Of a DNA stretch of 64,000 bases, positions 11,330-21,852 are shown in pieces. Source of the DNA: Plenodomus lindquistii (Eukaryota; Ascomycota; Dothideomycetes; Pleosporales; Leptosphaeriaceae); NCBI GenBank assembly GCA_025504975.1, contig JANUWI010000011.1:806001-870000 (forward strand), given 5' to 3'. The notes beneath the pieces were generated by a model, which was not told the DNA's origin, did no database searches, and saw only the letters and a program-made list of their open reading frames with translations. Position 1 is the stretch's first letter, and each line of letters starts with the position of its first letter. The translations under genes and the position numbers were made by a program.

Positions 11330-12059
11330 GAAACCCGGAACACTAATAATAAGATGCCTACACTAGTTATTAAAACAATATAATAGTTACTGTAATAGTG
11401 TAAATACATTTATATATACTATTAGAGCTATATATAGCTACTAGTCCCTAAACTCTAGTTTATAGTAGTAGTAAAAACTCTCTATTATAAAAGTAGAGAA
11501 AAACCTACTACTTATAGTAATTACACCTACTATCCGCAATTATATCTAGAACCTTTTAATAAAACCTATTTAGCGCTAGCCTAAATATATTTATAAATAG
11601 TACTAATATTTTTATAATACATATTACTAGCTCTATATTTTTTTTTTATATTATAACTTTTTTTAAGTAGATTACGTATAATTAGATAGCTATATATTAA
11701 ATTAGTTTATTATAATAACTATTATAACACATTATTATTTACTTTTTATTATTAAAACTAGTATATTTTTTATAGCTTTTTATAGAGCACTAAAAGTATT
11801 AAATAAAAAGTAGTAGGTTTTACTTACTTTACTATAGTTTTAGATAATCTCTCTAACTAGTTATATAAATAGAGTTTTAAGTATTAGTAATTCTATAGAT
11901 TTCTAATACCTCTAGATTTTACGTAGTGTAATAGCTATTATATATGTATTAGTCTAGGCTTATATAATTATAGAGTAAAAACTTACTATCTAATTTATAT
12001 TAGTAGGGCTTTTTTTCTTTATTTCTATTAGTAGACGCTTTAAGCTTTTTAGACTTTTT

Positions 12060-12135
12060 TAAAGAAGCAGCACGTCTACTACGTTTACTACTACGTCTAC
12101 TACGTTTACTACTACGTCTACTACTACGTCTACCT
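12060..12135. repeat. Tandem repeat based on ACGTCTACTACGTTTACTACT
   Basis: About four degenerate units. On the minus strand they encode the Arg/Ser repeat of the decayed protein, so this was probably a coding repeat. A second, roughly 22-bp repeat based on AGCTTCTAGAGGCTAGT (three copies) lies at about 12545-12610. Confidence 0.7.
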
Positions 12136-14752
12136 CTAGTAGAAATAGCTTTATTTTTCTAGGTCTTTTTTAGCTTAGCTAGTAGACTTAAAAAAAGGTT
12201 TAGAAATATAAAGTAAAATTTAGCATCCTCTAGAGGTATAGAGCAAGATTTATTATTCTCTAGAGGTGTAGGGCAAGATTTACTATTAGTAGAGCTAGTA
12301 ACTATTATTTATTAGTTAAAACTATTATATAGGCTATTATATATTTTACTATTTTTACTACTAAATAGCTTTATAGCTTTTTACCTTCTAGCTTAAACTA
12401 GCTATTAATTTCTCTAGTTCTTTTTAGCTTTTTTCTCTACCTGTATTTTTATAGTAGTATTTTTCCTTTTTTAAACCTTTTCTACTACTGCGTACGCTAG
12501 AGAATTCTTTACCTATATCTCTTAGCGGATTGTTTATAGCACTGCTAGCTTCTAGAGGCTAGTAAATAGCTTCTAGAGGCTAGTTAATAGCTTCTAGAGC
12601 TAGAGGCTAGTTAGCAGCTGCAGTACTAGTTTATATACTTTTACCTTTAGCTATATTAAATTAGTAAACTATTATAGGTACTATTATAATAGATATTATA
12701 CTTACTACTTATATAGGTTTTTCTATTTTATCTAAGTCTATTTTATTTTTTTTATTCTTTTTATTTTCTTTATCCCCTTTATTCTCTTTATCCCCTTTAT
12801 CCTTATCTTTCTTCTTTTTTTTCTTCTCTTTCTCTATCTTTTTTTATAGTTTTTTAGCTGTAGAGTCTAATTTATATTGCCTATCTTCTATTACACTATT
12901 ATCTATTGCACTATTACCTAGAGTATTAATAGAAGCTTAGAGGAGTTGCTTAGAGAGAAGCTAAATTTCTAGGCTAAAATTATCCTCTAGTAGAATAGTC
13001 TCTAGAGATAGTAGTAGTAGTAGGTCTAAGTCTATAGTATTAAAGTTATTTAGCGCTTCTAGGTAAGTCTATAATATATATTAGTAGGCTATTACTAAAA
13101 CTATTATAAACGTACTTCTATTTTCTAGTTAATTTTTTAGGCGCTAGACTTTATAACTATAGTAATACGCTAGACTTAGAGTAGTTACTAGAGCGCGTAG
13201 CTACTAAATATAGCGTGCAGTAGTTAGAAAAGTAAATAGAGCTAATAAAAAAATATAAAGGTAGCATTATAGTAATAAGTAAAAAAAAAAAGTTAAAGTA
13301 AAAAAAAAATAGAAAAAAAAAAGTAGAAGTTATATTACTATACGCCTAAAATTTAGTAAAAGTATAAATAAAAGTAGTACTAGGTACTAGTAGTAAATAT
13401 AAATTTAGATACTAGTAGTTAAAATAAAAGTACTCTATAAATATATACCTATATAAGTAGAGACGTAATAGTTAGTATAATAGTCTATAAACTATTTTTT
13501 AACTAGCTTATTAAGTTAGTTAAAGAATAGTTTATAGTAAAAACGTAGCCTTTTTATTAGAAAAGTTAAATATTATAAACTTAGTTATTAATTAAGTAAT
13601 AGAGTATAAAGTAATAGTCTGTATAATAATCTAATAGCTATTTTAGAATTAAAATATAAATTTAATCTAGAAATAGGTTTTTACTTACGTATAACGCGTA
13701 TTTTTACTTTAGCTATAGATTTACTTACTACTATACTACATTTATCTATAACGTTATATTAATCTATTAGTACTATAAAATCTTTTAACTTTTAAACTTT
13801 TAACTCTCTATAACCTATAACTTTCTTTATACTTTTACTTTTACGCTATATATTATAATTATAGCGCCTATAACGCCTAAATATAAAAAGCGTAAGTTTA
13901 ACTATAAATATTTAAATAACACTAATATAGTTAAAAATATAGCATGCTATAATTCTCTCTAGAGCTACCTACTTATAGTATATAAAGGTAAAACTACTTT
14001 CTAAACTACCTACTTATACTTCTAGAAAGATAAGTTTAACCTAGCAGCGTAGTAACTTTTTAGTAAGTATACTAAAGTAAACTATTAGAGTGTATAGAAA
14101 ACTCTCTATACCTAGACTAAAAACGCACTTATCTATAATTAGTAAGTCTTTTTTATAATAGTATAAATAATAGCTCTAACTTATAAATAAATAGAAATTA
14201 AATAGTTACTAGGCCTAGAAAATTAGCTGTAACTACCTTTCTAAGCTTATTTAATACTATAACTTGTTTATAACTACCTAGTCTACTATTTACTCTCTAG
14301 GTAATAAGTTTATACTATCTACTAACACTTTTATAACTATTATATTAACTATTATATAACTATTATCTAAAATTAAAGTCTATAAAAAATTTAAGCAGCT
14401 TTAGATTATAGAACCTAGTACTAAAAATAATAAAATTAACTTTTTTTTACTAGATTTTACTGCTTTTAATTATAAAGACATAGTATAGACTATATTAGCT
14501 TTATCTACGTTATATATCTAGTTTAAAATACAAGTCTTCTAGAAGCGTGTAATTATTTTAGTTAGTAAAAAAATAAAGTTTCTATAAAAGCACTTATATA
14601 ATACTTTTATGTAATATCTAAACTAGAGATAGTTTAAAGTATTATATTACCTATTATACTAGCTATTATAAGTACTTATTTATATATAGTTTATAATTAA
14701 CTAGTTTATTCTAGGGATATAGAATATTATTAAAAAGCAGGTAGCAGATCTA

Positions 14753-14756
14753 TAAG
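14753..14756. repeat. Target-site duplication of the chromodomain Gypsy element (left copy)
   Basis: TAAG precedes the 5' LTR and follows the 3' LTR (22606-22609). If the last A of the LTR is counted with the target, the duplication is ATAAG, 5 bp, the usual size for Ty3/Gypsy. Confidence 0.7.
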
Positions 14757-14966
14757 TGTCACGGTTCGAACTGACGACCTCAGAAGATCGGAGGTTCGGC
14801 GATACCCCGCCTCACCCGCGCTAGGCCCAAACTAGCGCGCCTTAGTCAGCAGGAACACCAACATATTCCTGCCTCGCGTAGAGGAGACTAGCTCCCTACG
14901 CAATATCTCACTGTAGAGGCTATCAATCAACTCACTACAAGTGCTGCCCGTGTTCGTGCCCTCACA
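14757..14966 (+). repeat. 5' LTR (210 bp) of the chromodomain Gypsy element
   Basis: TG...CA ends, identical by eye to 22396-22605. A possible TATA-like CATATT at about 14870 lies some 30 bp before ACGCAATAT (14898-14906), which is complementary to the sequence just after the LTR and is proposed as the RNA start. Confidence 0.95.
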
Positions 14967-14968
14967 CT

Positions 14969-14977
14969 ATATTGCGT
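14969..14977 (+). promoter_or_regulatory. Candidate self-priming primer-binding site
   Basis: ATATTGCGT begins 2 nt after the 5' LTR and is the exact complement of ACGCAATAT at 14898-14906 within the LTR. Elements of the Tf1/sushi group prime reverse transcription with the first bases of their own RNA, folded onto such a site. I see no match to a tRNA 3' end here. The match is only 9 bp, so this is inference. Confidence 0.5.
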
Positions 14978-15394
14978 CAACACCATTCCCAGGACATCAC
15001 CGATCAGGCTCAGTCATTAGGAACTGTGCGCGAAGTACGCGAGTCAGCAAGGGCGAGAGATCTGCAGCTGCAGGCCGCCGCGAGACGCGTACTACCCCAA
15101 ATTCGGAAGCTGCGCCGTGACGGCGAGCTTGCCGCTCGCGCGACAGGTTAGGTCCCGACGACGAGGATCAGGGAGGATTGTCGCTGGAAGCGCCACGGGC
15201 GGTTGGTCAAACAACCGACGCTGGTAAGAGGACGGGTCATCCTGATAGCGACAAGGAGAATCGCGGACGGAGTACGAAGTGAGAGATTGGCACGAGGTCT
15301 CTCTCTTCAGAGTCTCCAGACACCCGGATTTGACGCACAACTAATCACGGTTGATTACAAAAAATTTTCATAACCAATCTTACACAACTTTGCC

Positions 15395-17623
15395 ATGGAT
15401 TCTACCCAGAATACCATGTCCCAGGGAATGGGCCCACCGCCGCTGCCGCCGAGCCGCGTACGTCAATCTGACCGGCGCGACAGCACATTCGCGTCGGCCC
15501 ATTACCCCAGTCTTCCCCGACTCTCCGTTCGACCTAATGAGAACGGTACTCAGCACGACTTCGCGGTCACGGACGAGCGTACCAATAAAGTCGCTGTACA
15601 ATTCGAAGACGGCACACGCTTGGAATCTGCCACCGATGACGGTTACGACTACTTTCGCGAAACCTTTCCAGACAACCATTGGCTCGAGCTCAAAGACGCC
15701 AATGAGGATCCGCCCTTCTTAACGCTTACGCCGGGCCAGGATCGAACCGACACCAACAAGGTAATACGCTCAACGAAAGACGGCGAGATCACCAATGCAG
15801 AGGGCTTCAAGAAGCAGGTCGCTCAGAACGCAGATTATTGGTGGAAGATGATGCTAGACACTACCGTCAACCTCCGACAAGCCACCTTAGGTGTCAACGA
15901 GCACATCGGCTATTACAATTATGTGCAGCTTAAGCTGAATGAGGCAGAGTCAGCGCTAGAAGAAGCAACAAACGTGGGTGACAGAGCTCAGCTGATCAAC
16001 AAGAACGAGGAGATCGAGAAGCTGAAGACCGAAATCCTCCTCCTGGAGTCTGACCGCGATGACGCTCAAGACAGCGCCCAATCCGCCCGCGCGCGTGTAC
16101 GCGAGTTAACTGCCCAAGGGAAGGATCTGAAGAAGCAGATCCAGGACTTGCAAACAGTAATTCAGACTCGTAATGACCAACCAGAGTCGGGCCCAACTTA
16201 CGCACAGCTTCGCGAGCAGGTGAACAACCTCACTGCCAAGCATGAGACAGAGGTAGCTGAGACAGACTACTGGGCTGCTGAAGCCAAGGCTCAGGCCAAA
16301 CGCGCAGACGAAATGGAGGATACGTACGCGAGTAAGCTGAAGGCTTCTGAAGAACGTTTGCACAAGGAAATCGACCAAGCCCTCAACAACCTTACGGAAT
16401 CTCGCTTGGAGAACAAGAACATGCTCACCCGACTCTTGGTTCATGAACCATACTACAAACCGTACACGATCCTGCGACGCGACGGCCGACCGATTCCAGA
16501 AGGTCTCACCACCCGCCACCAATCCCTACGAAGCGGATATCAGCCCATCACTGGTGGAGGAAGGACAAGTGGTTTGGACAATGGGGAGGAGCCTAGAGGC
16601 CGCCGAAACACTTCTCGCTCCCGCAGCAACTCTCGCGGACGATCATCGCGACCGACGCCTCGTACACCAGCCCCCACGATGGGTGGCTCCACCTTCACTT
16701 TTAAGCTACCCGAGCTTGAGAACTTTAAAGGCAAAGAGGATGAGGACTACATGCGGTGGAAGGACTTAGCCATCGCGAAATGTCGCTCATACCCCGAGGA
16801 TTGGCAAGGCGTGGACTACCTAAAGTTCCGAGTTCAGGGAGAGGCGTTCGAGCACATTCGTGACCTCAAGGCCAAGCACTTTATGGACATTATCGACGCC
16901 TTGGATGCTCAGTACGAAACATATGACCGGGAGGCGGATGCTGAGACCGAGTTAGCCAACGGCAGCCTTAGGCAGAAACCTGGACAGCGCTTCGCAGAGT
17001 GGCGCTCCAAGTTTCAAGCTACTATGCGAGTCCTCAAGCACAAGGATCACACACAAATCCGCTACGCCCGAGAGTTCATGCGCACCGGCCTCGCCATGGC
17101 CGTCACCTCGGGCTCTGTCAAGGGAGAGACTATCAACGAATTCTTGCTGCGCGCTCAGCACATCGACCAAGGTCACCAACAAATTGGACTTGGCAAGACT
17201 ACTCCCGCCTCTGCTGCCCGTGCCACAACCAGCTCTGCACCTCCTGCCCGCAAGCCCAGCGGATGGAAGGATTCCACCCCAGCGACAACCAACCACGCTG
17301 CGGGACACACTTACAAGAAGCTCGCATTCGAACGCTCAGAAAAGGACAAGAAGCGTTTAGCTGAGCTTCGGCTGTGCTTCAAATGCGGCAAGGACGGTCA
17401 TCAGATGCGCTCAGATCGAGCTCCCTGCCGCGGACAGCCATACACACCATCTCACAAGATCCCAGGCTTGGCAGCTCTGCACATCGAAGAACTTGACAAC
17501 TACAACCTCGCTGCTGCAGGATTGAGCGATGGGCATGAAGAAGAAGAGGAGGTAGTCTCGGACTCTGACCTGGTCGACGACGAAGGATACCTGTACGGAG
17601 ACGACGCCGACCCGTTAAACTAG
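15395..17623 (+). CDS. Gag polyprotein of the chromodomain Gypsy element
   Basis: 742 residues. The structural protein forms the virus-like particle and binds element RNA. Order: Pro- and Ser-rich N-terminus; long coiled coil at about residues 185-345 (Glu/Lys/Gln-rich heptads); Arg/Ser-rich linker at about 400-430; retrotransposon Gag core at about 440-590 (LPELENFKGKEDEDYMRWK onward); CCHC-like knuckle from residue 661, CFKCGKDGHQMRSDRAPC. The last Cys spacing (C-x2-C-x4-H-x8-C) is longer than the usual x4. The end is acidic. The terminal codons CCG TTA AAC TAG form a slippery site for shifting into pol. The ATG at 15395 is followed by a second in-frame ATG eight codons on; either may start. 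Confidence 0.92.
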   Translation: MDSTQNTMSQGMGPPPLPPSRVRQSDRRDSTFASAHYPSLPRLSVRPNENGTQHDFAVTDERTNKVAVQFEDGTRLESATDDGYDYFRETFPDNHWLELKDANEDPPFLTLTPGQDRTDTNKVIRSTKDGEITNAEGFKKQVAQNADYWWKMMLDTTVNLRQATLGVNEHIGYYNYVQLKLNEAESALEEATNVGDRAQLINKNEEIEKLKTEILLLESDRDDAQDSAQSARARVRELTAQGKDLKKQIQDLQTVIQTRNDQPESGPTYAQLREQVNNLTAKHETEVAETDYWAAEAKAQAKRADEMEDTYASKLKASEERLHKEIDQALNNLTESRLENKNMLTRLLVHEPYYKPYTILRRDGRPIPEGLTTRHQSLRSGYQPITGGGRTSGLDNGEEPRGRRNTSRSRSNSRGRSSRPTPRTPAPTMGGSTFTFKLPELENFKGKEDEDYMRWKDLAIAKCRSYPEDWQGVDYLKFRVQGEAFEHIRDLKAKHFMDIIDALDAQYETYDREADAETELANGSLRQKPGQRFAEWRSKFQATMRVLKHKDHTQIRYAREFMRTGLAMAVTSGSVKGETINEFLLRAQHIDQGHQQIGLGKTTPASAARATTSSAPPARKPSGWKDSTPATTNHAAGHTYKKLAFERSEKDKKRLAELRLCFKCGKDGHQMRSDRAPCRGQPYTPSHKIPGLAALHIEELDNYNLAAAGLSDGHEEEEEVVSDSDLVDDEGYLYGDDADPLN

Positions 17624-20600
17624 ACGCTCCTGTGCCAAACCGCGCACAGGAGCTTCAATGGCGTAACATGAGACAAGATCACCGACGACGAAGAGCACAG
17701 CAAACTCTCCTCGCTGCTGCCGCCGTCCGAATCTCAGGCGCCGAGATTTGCGAGACTCACTACATCTCTGCATTAACTACACAACAAAAGTTTCATAAAC
17801 AGCTGGAGTTTGTCGCACAAGCTTTAACCCCAGCGGATTGGAAATTAGTCAAGACACTGGTCGACACCGGTGCCAGCGCTTGCTTTGCGGATCGCCAATG
17901 GGTAAAGAAGAATGGACTTATCGTCATGAAGCTGAATAAACCAATCCGGCTCTCTCTGGCTGACGGAGGGGAGGTTGGGCGATTGACAGAAACGGTAGAC
18001 GTAGTGATTAAACACGGCAGCCATCAGCATACAGTCTTATGCTACATAACAGACATTGGCACGTACGATGTTATCCTCGGCATGGACTGGCTAGACTATC
18101 ACCAGCCTGACCTATCTTTCGGCGAACAACGCGCTCTCAGCTTCTCGAAAGCCAGCTGCAAGCTCAACTGTCTTCACCAAGGTCTCCCAGACGTGGTATA
18201 TGCAGACGGTACTGCGGACAGCACCATACGGAAGGGGGGGGTAGAAGGTCAGGTGGCGATTATTTCGGCATACGCAGCTAGCGTAATGGCGACCAGAAGC
18301 CCAAAGGATGTAGTATGGATGGAGCCGCACCATTGGGACCAGCTCAAACGACCGCCCGATGAGGATCACACCACTAAGGCCCTCCAAGACACCATGAAAT
18401 TGGCAGCCATCTCACAAACCGATTTCGACAAATACATGGATAAGTTGGAGCGACCACCAATGACAAGAGAGGAGGTGGGAAAGTTAATACCTAGTTGGGT
18501 GCTGGACAAGTTCCCAGACTTGTTCAACCCAGACAAAGCGCACCAGCTGCCTCCCCGACGACCGGGCATAGACCACGCCATAGACATTACACCTGACACA
18601 AATGTACCCAAGCCTCACATCTACGGTCTGACACGCATGGAGTCGGAAGCCGCAAAGTCCTACATTGACGACATGATGAACAAGAAGCTCATCAGGCCTT
18701 CCTCATCCCCGTACGCTTCCCCAGTGCTCATTGTAAAGAAGCCTGGCGGAGGACTCCGTATATGTGTGGACTACCGAGGTCTCAATGCAGTTACCAAGAA
18801 GAACCGTAATGCCCCGCCGATCATCAAGGAGACCCTCGCCCGGATGGCGAAAACGAGGATAATGTCGCTGGTGGATGTAGTCGCGGCATTCAACAAAGTA
18901 CGAATCAAAGAAGGAGATGAAGAGAAAACCGCATTCCTCACGCGCTACGGGTTATATGAATATCTGGTCATGCCATTCGGTCTCTGCAATGCCCCGGGGA
19001 CATTCCAGACCTTTATCAATGAGACCCTCAGGGATCTTTTGGATGTAATCTGCAGCGCATACCTAGACGACGTCCTCATCTACAGCGACGATGAACGGTC
19101 TCATCGCGAACACGTACTGAAGGTACTCGGCAAGCTGCAAGCAGCAGGGCTATCACTAGATCCCACCAAGTGCTCCTTCAAAGTCAAAAGAGTAAAGTAC
19201 TTGGGCATGATCCTAACGACCGAAGGCATTGAGATGGACCCAGACAAAGTGGCTACTGTCATGAATTGGCAGCTGCCCCGCTCCGTGAAAGATGTCCAGT
19301 CGTTCCTCGGTTTCTGCAACTTCTACCGTCGGTTCATTCGAGGATTCTCCTACATTGCAAAACCATTAACCGAGCTCACGAAAGAAGGAAACCAAAAGCT
19401 CTTTCCCTTGGACACGGAGGGGATAGCGGCGAGGGCGTTCCAAAGACTAAAAGAGGCATTCAATGACGCTGGAGTCCTCTCTCATTTCGACCCCGATCTG
19501 GAAACATGGGTGGAGACGGACGCGTCAGACTTTGTGACCGCAGCCGTACTATCACAGATGATAGATGGGGTTCTTCGCCCAGTTGCTTTCCTGTCTCACA
19601 AAATGACACCTGCAGAATGCAACTATGAGATATACGACAAGGAACTGCTAGCCATCGTGCGGGCTTTCGAAGAATGGCGGTTTGAGCTCTCTGGGACAGA
19701 CGTCGATGACCCTATTCGAGTCTTAAGCGATCACTTGTCCCTCCAAACGTTCATGACAACGAAACGCCTCAACCGCCGGCAAGCTCGCTGGGCAGAGTTT
19801 CTTTCTGAGTTCAACTTTCGGGTCACCTATCGACCAGGGAAACAGGGCACCAAGCCTGACGCGTTGACCCGCCGGCCACAGGATTTGCCCCAAGACGTTG
19901 AGGATGCCCGAAGGCAACACCAGGTACAGACTATCATCAAACCCCACCAGGTGGATCCCGAACTCAGGGTGGCCACGATGAAGTTCCATCAGGACGGAGG
20001 TGCCCGACACGCTATCTACCTTTGTAGGACCTTTATGGGAGCACCAGGGGAGGGCCTCCTAGATCTAATTCAGCTGGCCTATCAAACGTGCGACGCGGAC
20101 GATTACGATGATGAGGACATGTTCGCCATCTGCGGTCTTTCCCCGAATGACGAGGCTACCACCTTAGCCGCGACGAACGCCGACCTAGAGGAAGACAATA
20201 TTCTGGGAACCATCCGCCAAGCTTATGACGCTGACGCCACCGCGCAAGCCATCATGAAAGCCAAGAAGGCGGGAGACCGACGCTTACCCTATGGACTTAT
20301 CCACGGTAACCAGAAGCTACGCATCGAACTGGGAGACTGCACTATCAACGATGGACTACTTTACGTCCGCAACAAGGTCTACATACCAGATGCCGACCAG
20401 CTGCGTACCCGCATCATCGAACGAGCACACCGGGCATATTGTGGCGGTCACAGTGGCAAGCATGGTAGCTATGACAAGCTCAACCGATGGTACTACTGGC
20501 CATTGATGATCAACGACGTGGCCAAGTACGTGCAAGCCTGTCTCACCTGCCGACGGTCTAAGTCATATCGGGAGGGCAAGTACGGACTGTTGCACCCCCT

Positions 20601-21852
20601 CCCAATCCCAGACAAGTATTGGAAAACTATCTCCATTGACTACATTACTCACCTGCCGCCATGCGAAGACAACGGGCGAATCTACACCGGCATCCTAGTC
20701 GCAGTTGACAAGCTTAGCAAGAAGAAGAAGTTTGTACCAGTAACCGACCTAAAGGTAGAGACACTAGTCCGCGCCTTTGTAGAGTTCATCTGGCGTGAAG
20801 AGGGATACCCAGAGGAGATCATTAGTGATCGCGGCGCTCAGTTTATCTCACACTTTTGGTCGCGCCTCTGCCAACGACTCGGCACAAAGCCTAAGCTGTC
20901 AACGGGCTACCACCCTGAGACGGATGGACAGACTGAAATAGCGAATGCCTGGCTAAAGCAGTACCTCCGAGCATACGTCAATTACGAACAAAACAACTGG
21001 GCGTTGTTCCTACCAATGGCAGAGTTTGAAGCCAACAACATGGTCAGTGCGAGCAGTGGCACGAGCGCTTTTCGCTTAACCAAGGGCTACGATCCAAAAT
21101 CTGGCCTCGAACCACCACAACCACTGCCACCAAGTTTGAATGCGCCTGCCAAACGCGATCGCCAGGATGCTGACCGGTTTGCTGAGCGAATGGAAGCGCT
21201 GCGACAAGCACTGCGATTAGAACTACAATGGGCACAAGCCAAACAGGTGGAGTTTGCGAACCGAGACCGCTTACCAGCTCCAGCTTTCAAAGTCGGCGAC
21301 AAGGTTATGCTGGACGCGCGAAACTTTCGGACCACCCGTCCTAGCCACTCGCTCGACTTCAAAAACCGCGGCCCGTTCACGATTACACGCGCGATTGACA
21401 ACATGGCTTACGAGCTCAGTCTGCCACCCGAGCTGGGAAAGCTCCACAATGTTTTCCACCCGTGGTTACTACACCTCTGCGAGGATGAGCCGCTTCCCGG
21501 ACAAGTGCGCGACGACGATGACCACGCACAACTCGCGGCGCCCGACGACGATGACGAGACAGATTACGAGGTGGAAGCGATACTGAATGCGAGAATTGCA
21601 CCTAAGGAAGTTGACCCACACACCAAGCGTAAAGGACTGCTTCAGTACCTCGTCCGGTGGTCTAATTACCCGGAAGGCCCCGACAATCCTTCATGGGAGC
21701 CTTACATGAACGTGGTGGACGCTGCTGGCCTGGTCAAGGACTTCCACCTACAGCGACCCAAGGCACCAGGCCCCCATAAGACGTTTAGTTCGCTAATAGG
21801 CAAACAGCAGTTGTTGTTGTTACAGCTTCGACATCATCGAGATAACGCCTGA
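17569..21852 (+). CDS. Pol polyprotein (PR-RT-RH-IN-chromodomain), entered by -1 frameshift
   Basis: The pol frame is open from 17569 and lies -1 to gag. It has no ATG near its start (an ORF scan begins it at GTG 17632), so it is best read as a Gag-Pol fusion. From 17632 it has 1406 residues. Aspartic protease: VDTGAS at about 77-82. Reverse transcriptase: YLDD at 477-480. RNase H-like domain: about 620-740. Integrase: an HHCC zinc region at about 930-980, then a DDE core with D in SIDY near 1003, SDRG near 1067 and Glu 35 residues beyond that Asp. A chromodomain at about 1308-1375 (YLVRWSNYPEGPDNPSWEPY) would target insertion to modified chromatin. No inactivating change is seen. Confidence 0.93.
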   Translation, partial: PGRRRRIPVRRRRRPVKLDAPVPNRAQELQWRNMRQDHRRRRAQQTLLAAAAVRISGAEICETHYISALTTQQKFHKQLEFVAQALTPADWKLVKTLVDTGASACFADRQWVKKNGLIVMKLNKPIRLSLADGGEVGRLTETVDVVIKHGSHQHTVLCYITDIGTYDVILGMDWLDYHQPDLSFGEQRALSFSKASCKLNCLHQGLPDVVYADGTADSTIRKGGVEGQVAIISAYAASVMATRSPKDVVWMEPHHWDQLKRPPDEDHTTKALQDTMKLAAISQTDFDKYMDKLERPPMTREEVGKLIPSWVLDKFPDLFNPDKAHQLPPRRPGIDHAIDITPDTNVPKPHIYGLTRMESEAAKSYIDDMMNKKLIRPSSSPYASPVLIVKKPGGGLRICVDYRGLNAVTKKNRNAPPIIKETLARMAKTRIMSLVDVVAAFNKVRIKEGDEEKTAFLTRYGLYEYLVMPFGLCNAPGTFQTFINETLRDLLDVICSAYLDDVLIYSDDERSHREHVLKVLGKLQAAGLSLDPTKCSFKVKRVKYLGMILTTEGIEMDPDKVATVMNWQLPRSVKDVQSFLGFCNFYRRFIRGFSYIAKPLTELTKEGNQKLFPLDTEGIAARAFQRLKEAFNDAGVLSHFDPDLETWVETDASDFVTAAVLSQMIDGVLRPVAFLSHKMTPAECNYEIYDKELLAIVRAFEEWRFELSGTDVDDPIRVLSDHLSLQTFMTTKRLNRRQARWAEFLSEFNFRVTYRPGKQGTKPDALTRRPQDLPQDVEDARRQHQVQTIIKPHQVDPELRVATMKFHQDGGARHAIYLCRTFMGAPGEGLLDLIQLAYQTCDADDYDDEDMFAICGLSPNDEATTLAATNADLEEDNILGTIRQAYDADATAQAIMKAKKAGDRRLPYGLIHGNQKLRIELGDCTINDGLLYVRNKVYIPDADQLRTRIIERAHRAYCGGHSGKHGSYDKLNRWYYWPLMINDVAKYVQACLTCRRSKSYREGKYGLLHPLPIPDKYWKTISIDYITHLPPCEDNGRIYTGILVAVDKLSKKKKFVPVTDLKVETLVRAFVEFIWREEGYPEEIISDRGAQFISHFWSRLCQRLGTKPKLSTGYHPETDGQTEIANAWLKQYLRAYVNYEQNNWALFLPMAEFEANNMVSASSGTSAFRLTKGYDPKSGLEPPQPLPPSLNAPAKRDRQDADRFAERMEALRQALRLELQWAQAKQVEFANRDRLPAPAFKVGDKVMLDARNFRTTRPSHSLDFKNRGPFTITRAIDNMAYELSLPPELGKLHNVFHPWLLHLCEDEPLPGQVRDDDDHAQLAAPDDDDETDYEVEAILNARIAPKEVDPHTKRKGLLQYLVRWSNYPEGPDNPSWEPYMNVVDAAGLVKDFHLQRPKAPGPHKTFSSLIGKQQLLLLQLRHHRDNA
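17614..17653 (+). promoter_or_regulatory. Programmed -1 ribosomal frameshift signal
   Basis: The heptamer G TTA AAC (17614-17620) lies in the gag frame immediately before the gag TAG (17621-17623). Five bases later a perfect 10-bp stem forms: GCTCCTGTGC (17626-17635) pairs with GCACAGGAGC (17644-17653) around an 8-nt loop. Pol is in the -1 frame and open across the site. Slippery sequence, spacing and hairpin all match established -1 frameshift signals; GUUAAAC is known to serve in nidovirus frameshifting. Confidence 0.85.

Larger units (their letters stand above)
11330..14756 (-). pseudogene. RIP-decayed body of the inverted-repeat element, segment 1
   Basis: Very AT-rich. On the minus strand, between roughly 13200 and 12000, a frame can be followed in which nearly all stops are TAG or TAA standing for Gln or Trp. 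It reads through an acidic Leu-rich part, a Lys-rich tract (KEKKKKK then repeated DKENKG) and, near the left end, an Arg/Ser repeat of the type RRSSRRSSKRSRR. The basic tail suggests a nucleic-acid-binding or nuclear protein. Upstream, 13300-14750, minus-strand frames are also readable but with frame changes. No family was recognised. Short tandem repeats occur at about 12060-12135 and 12545-12610. Confidence 0.55.

Noticed and set aside
12060..12135. Regular repeats as a CRISPR-like array
   Set aside because: Degenerate short tandem repeats without unique spacers, in a eukaryotic genome; they encode a low-complexity protein remnant.
14762..14771. GGTTCGAAC at the LTR start as a pol III B box or tRNA remnant
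   Set aside because: No A box or tRNA cloverleaf around it; it occurs in both LTRs and is part of them.
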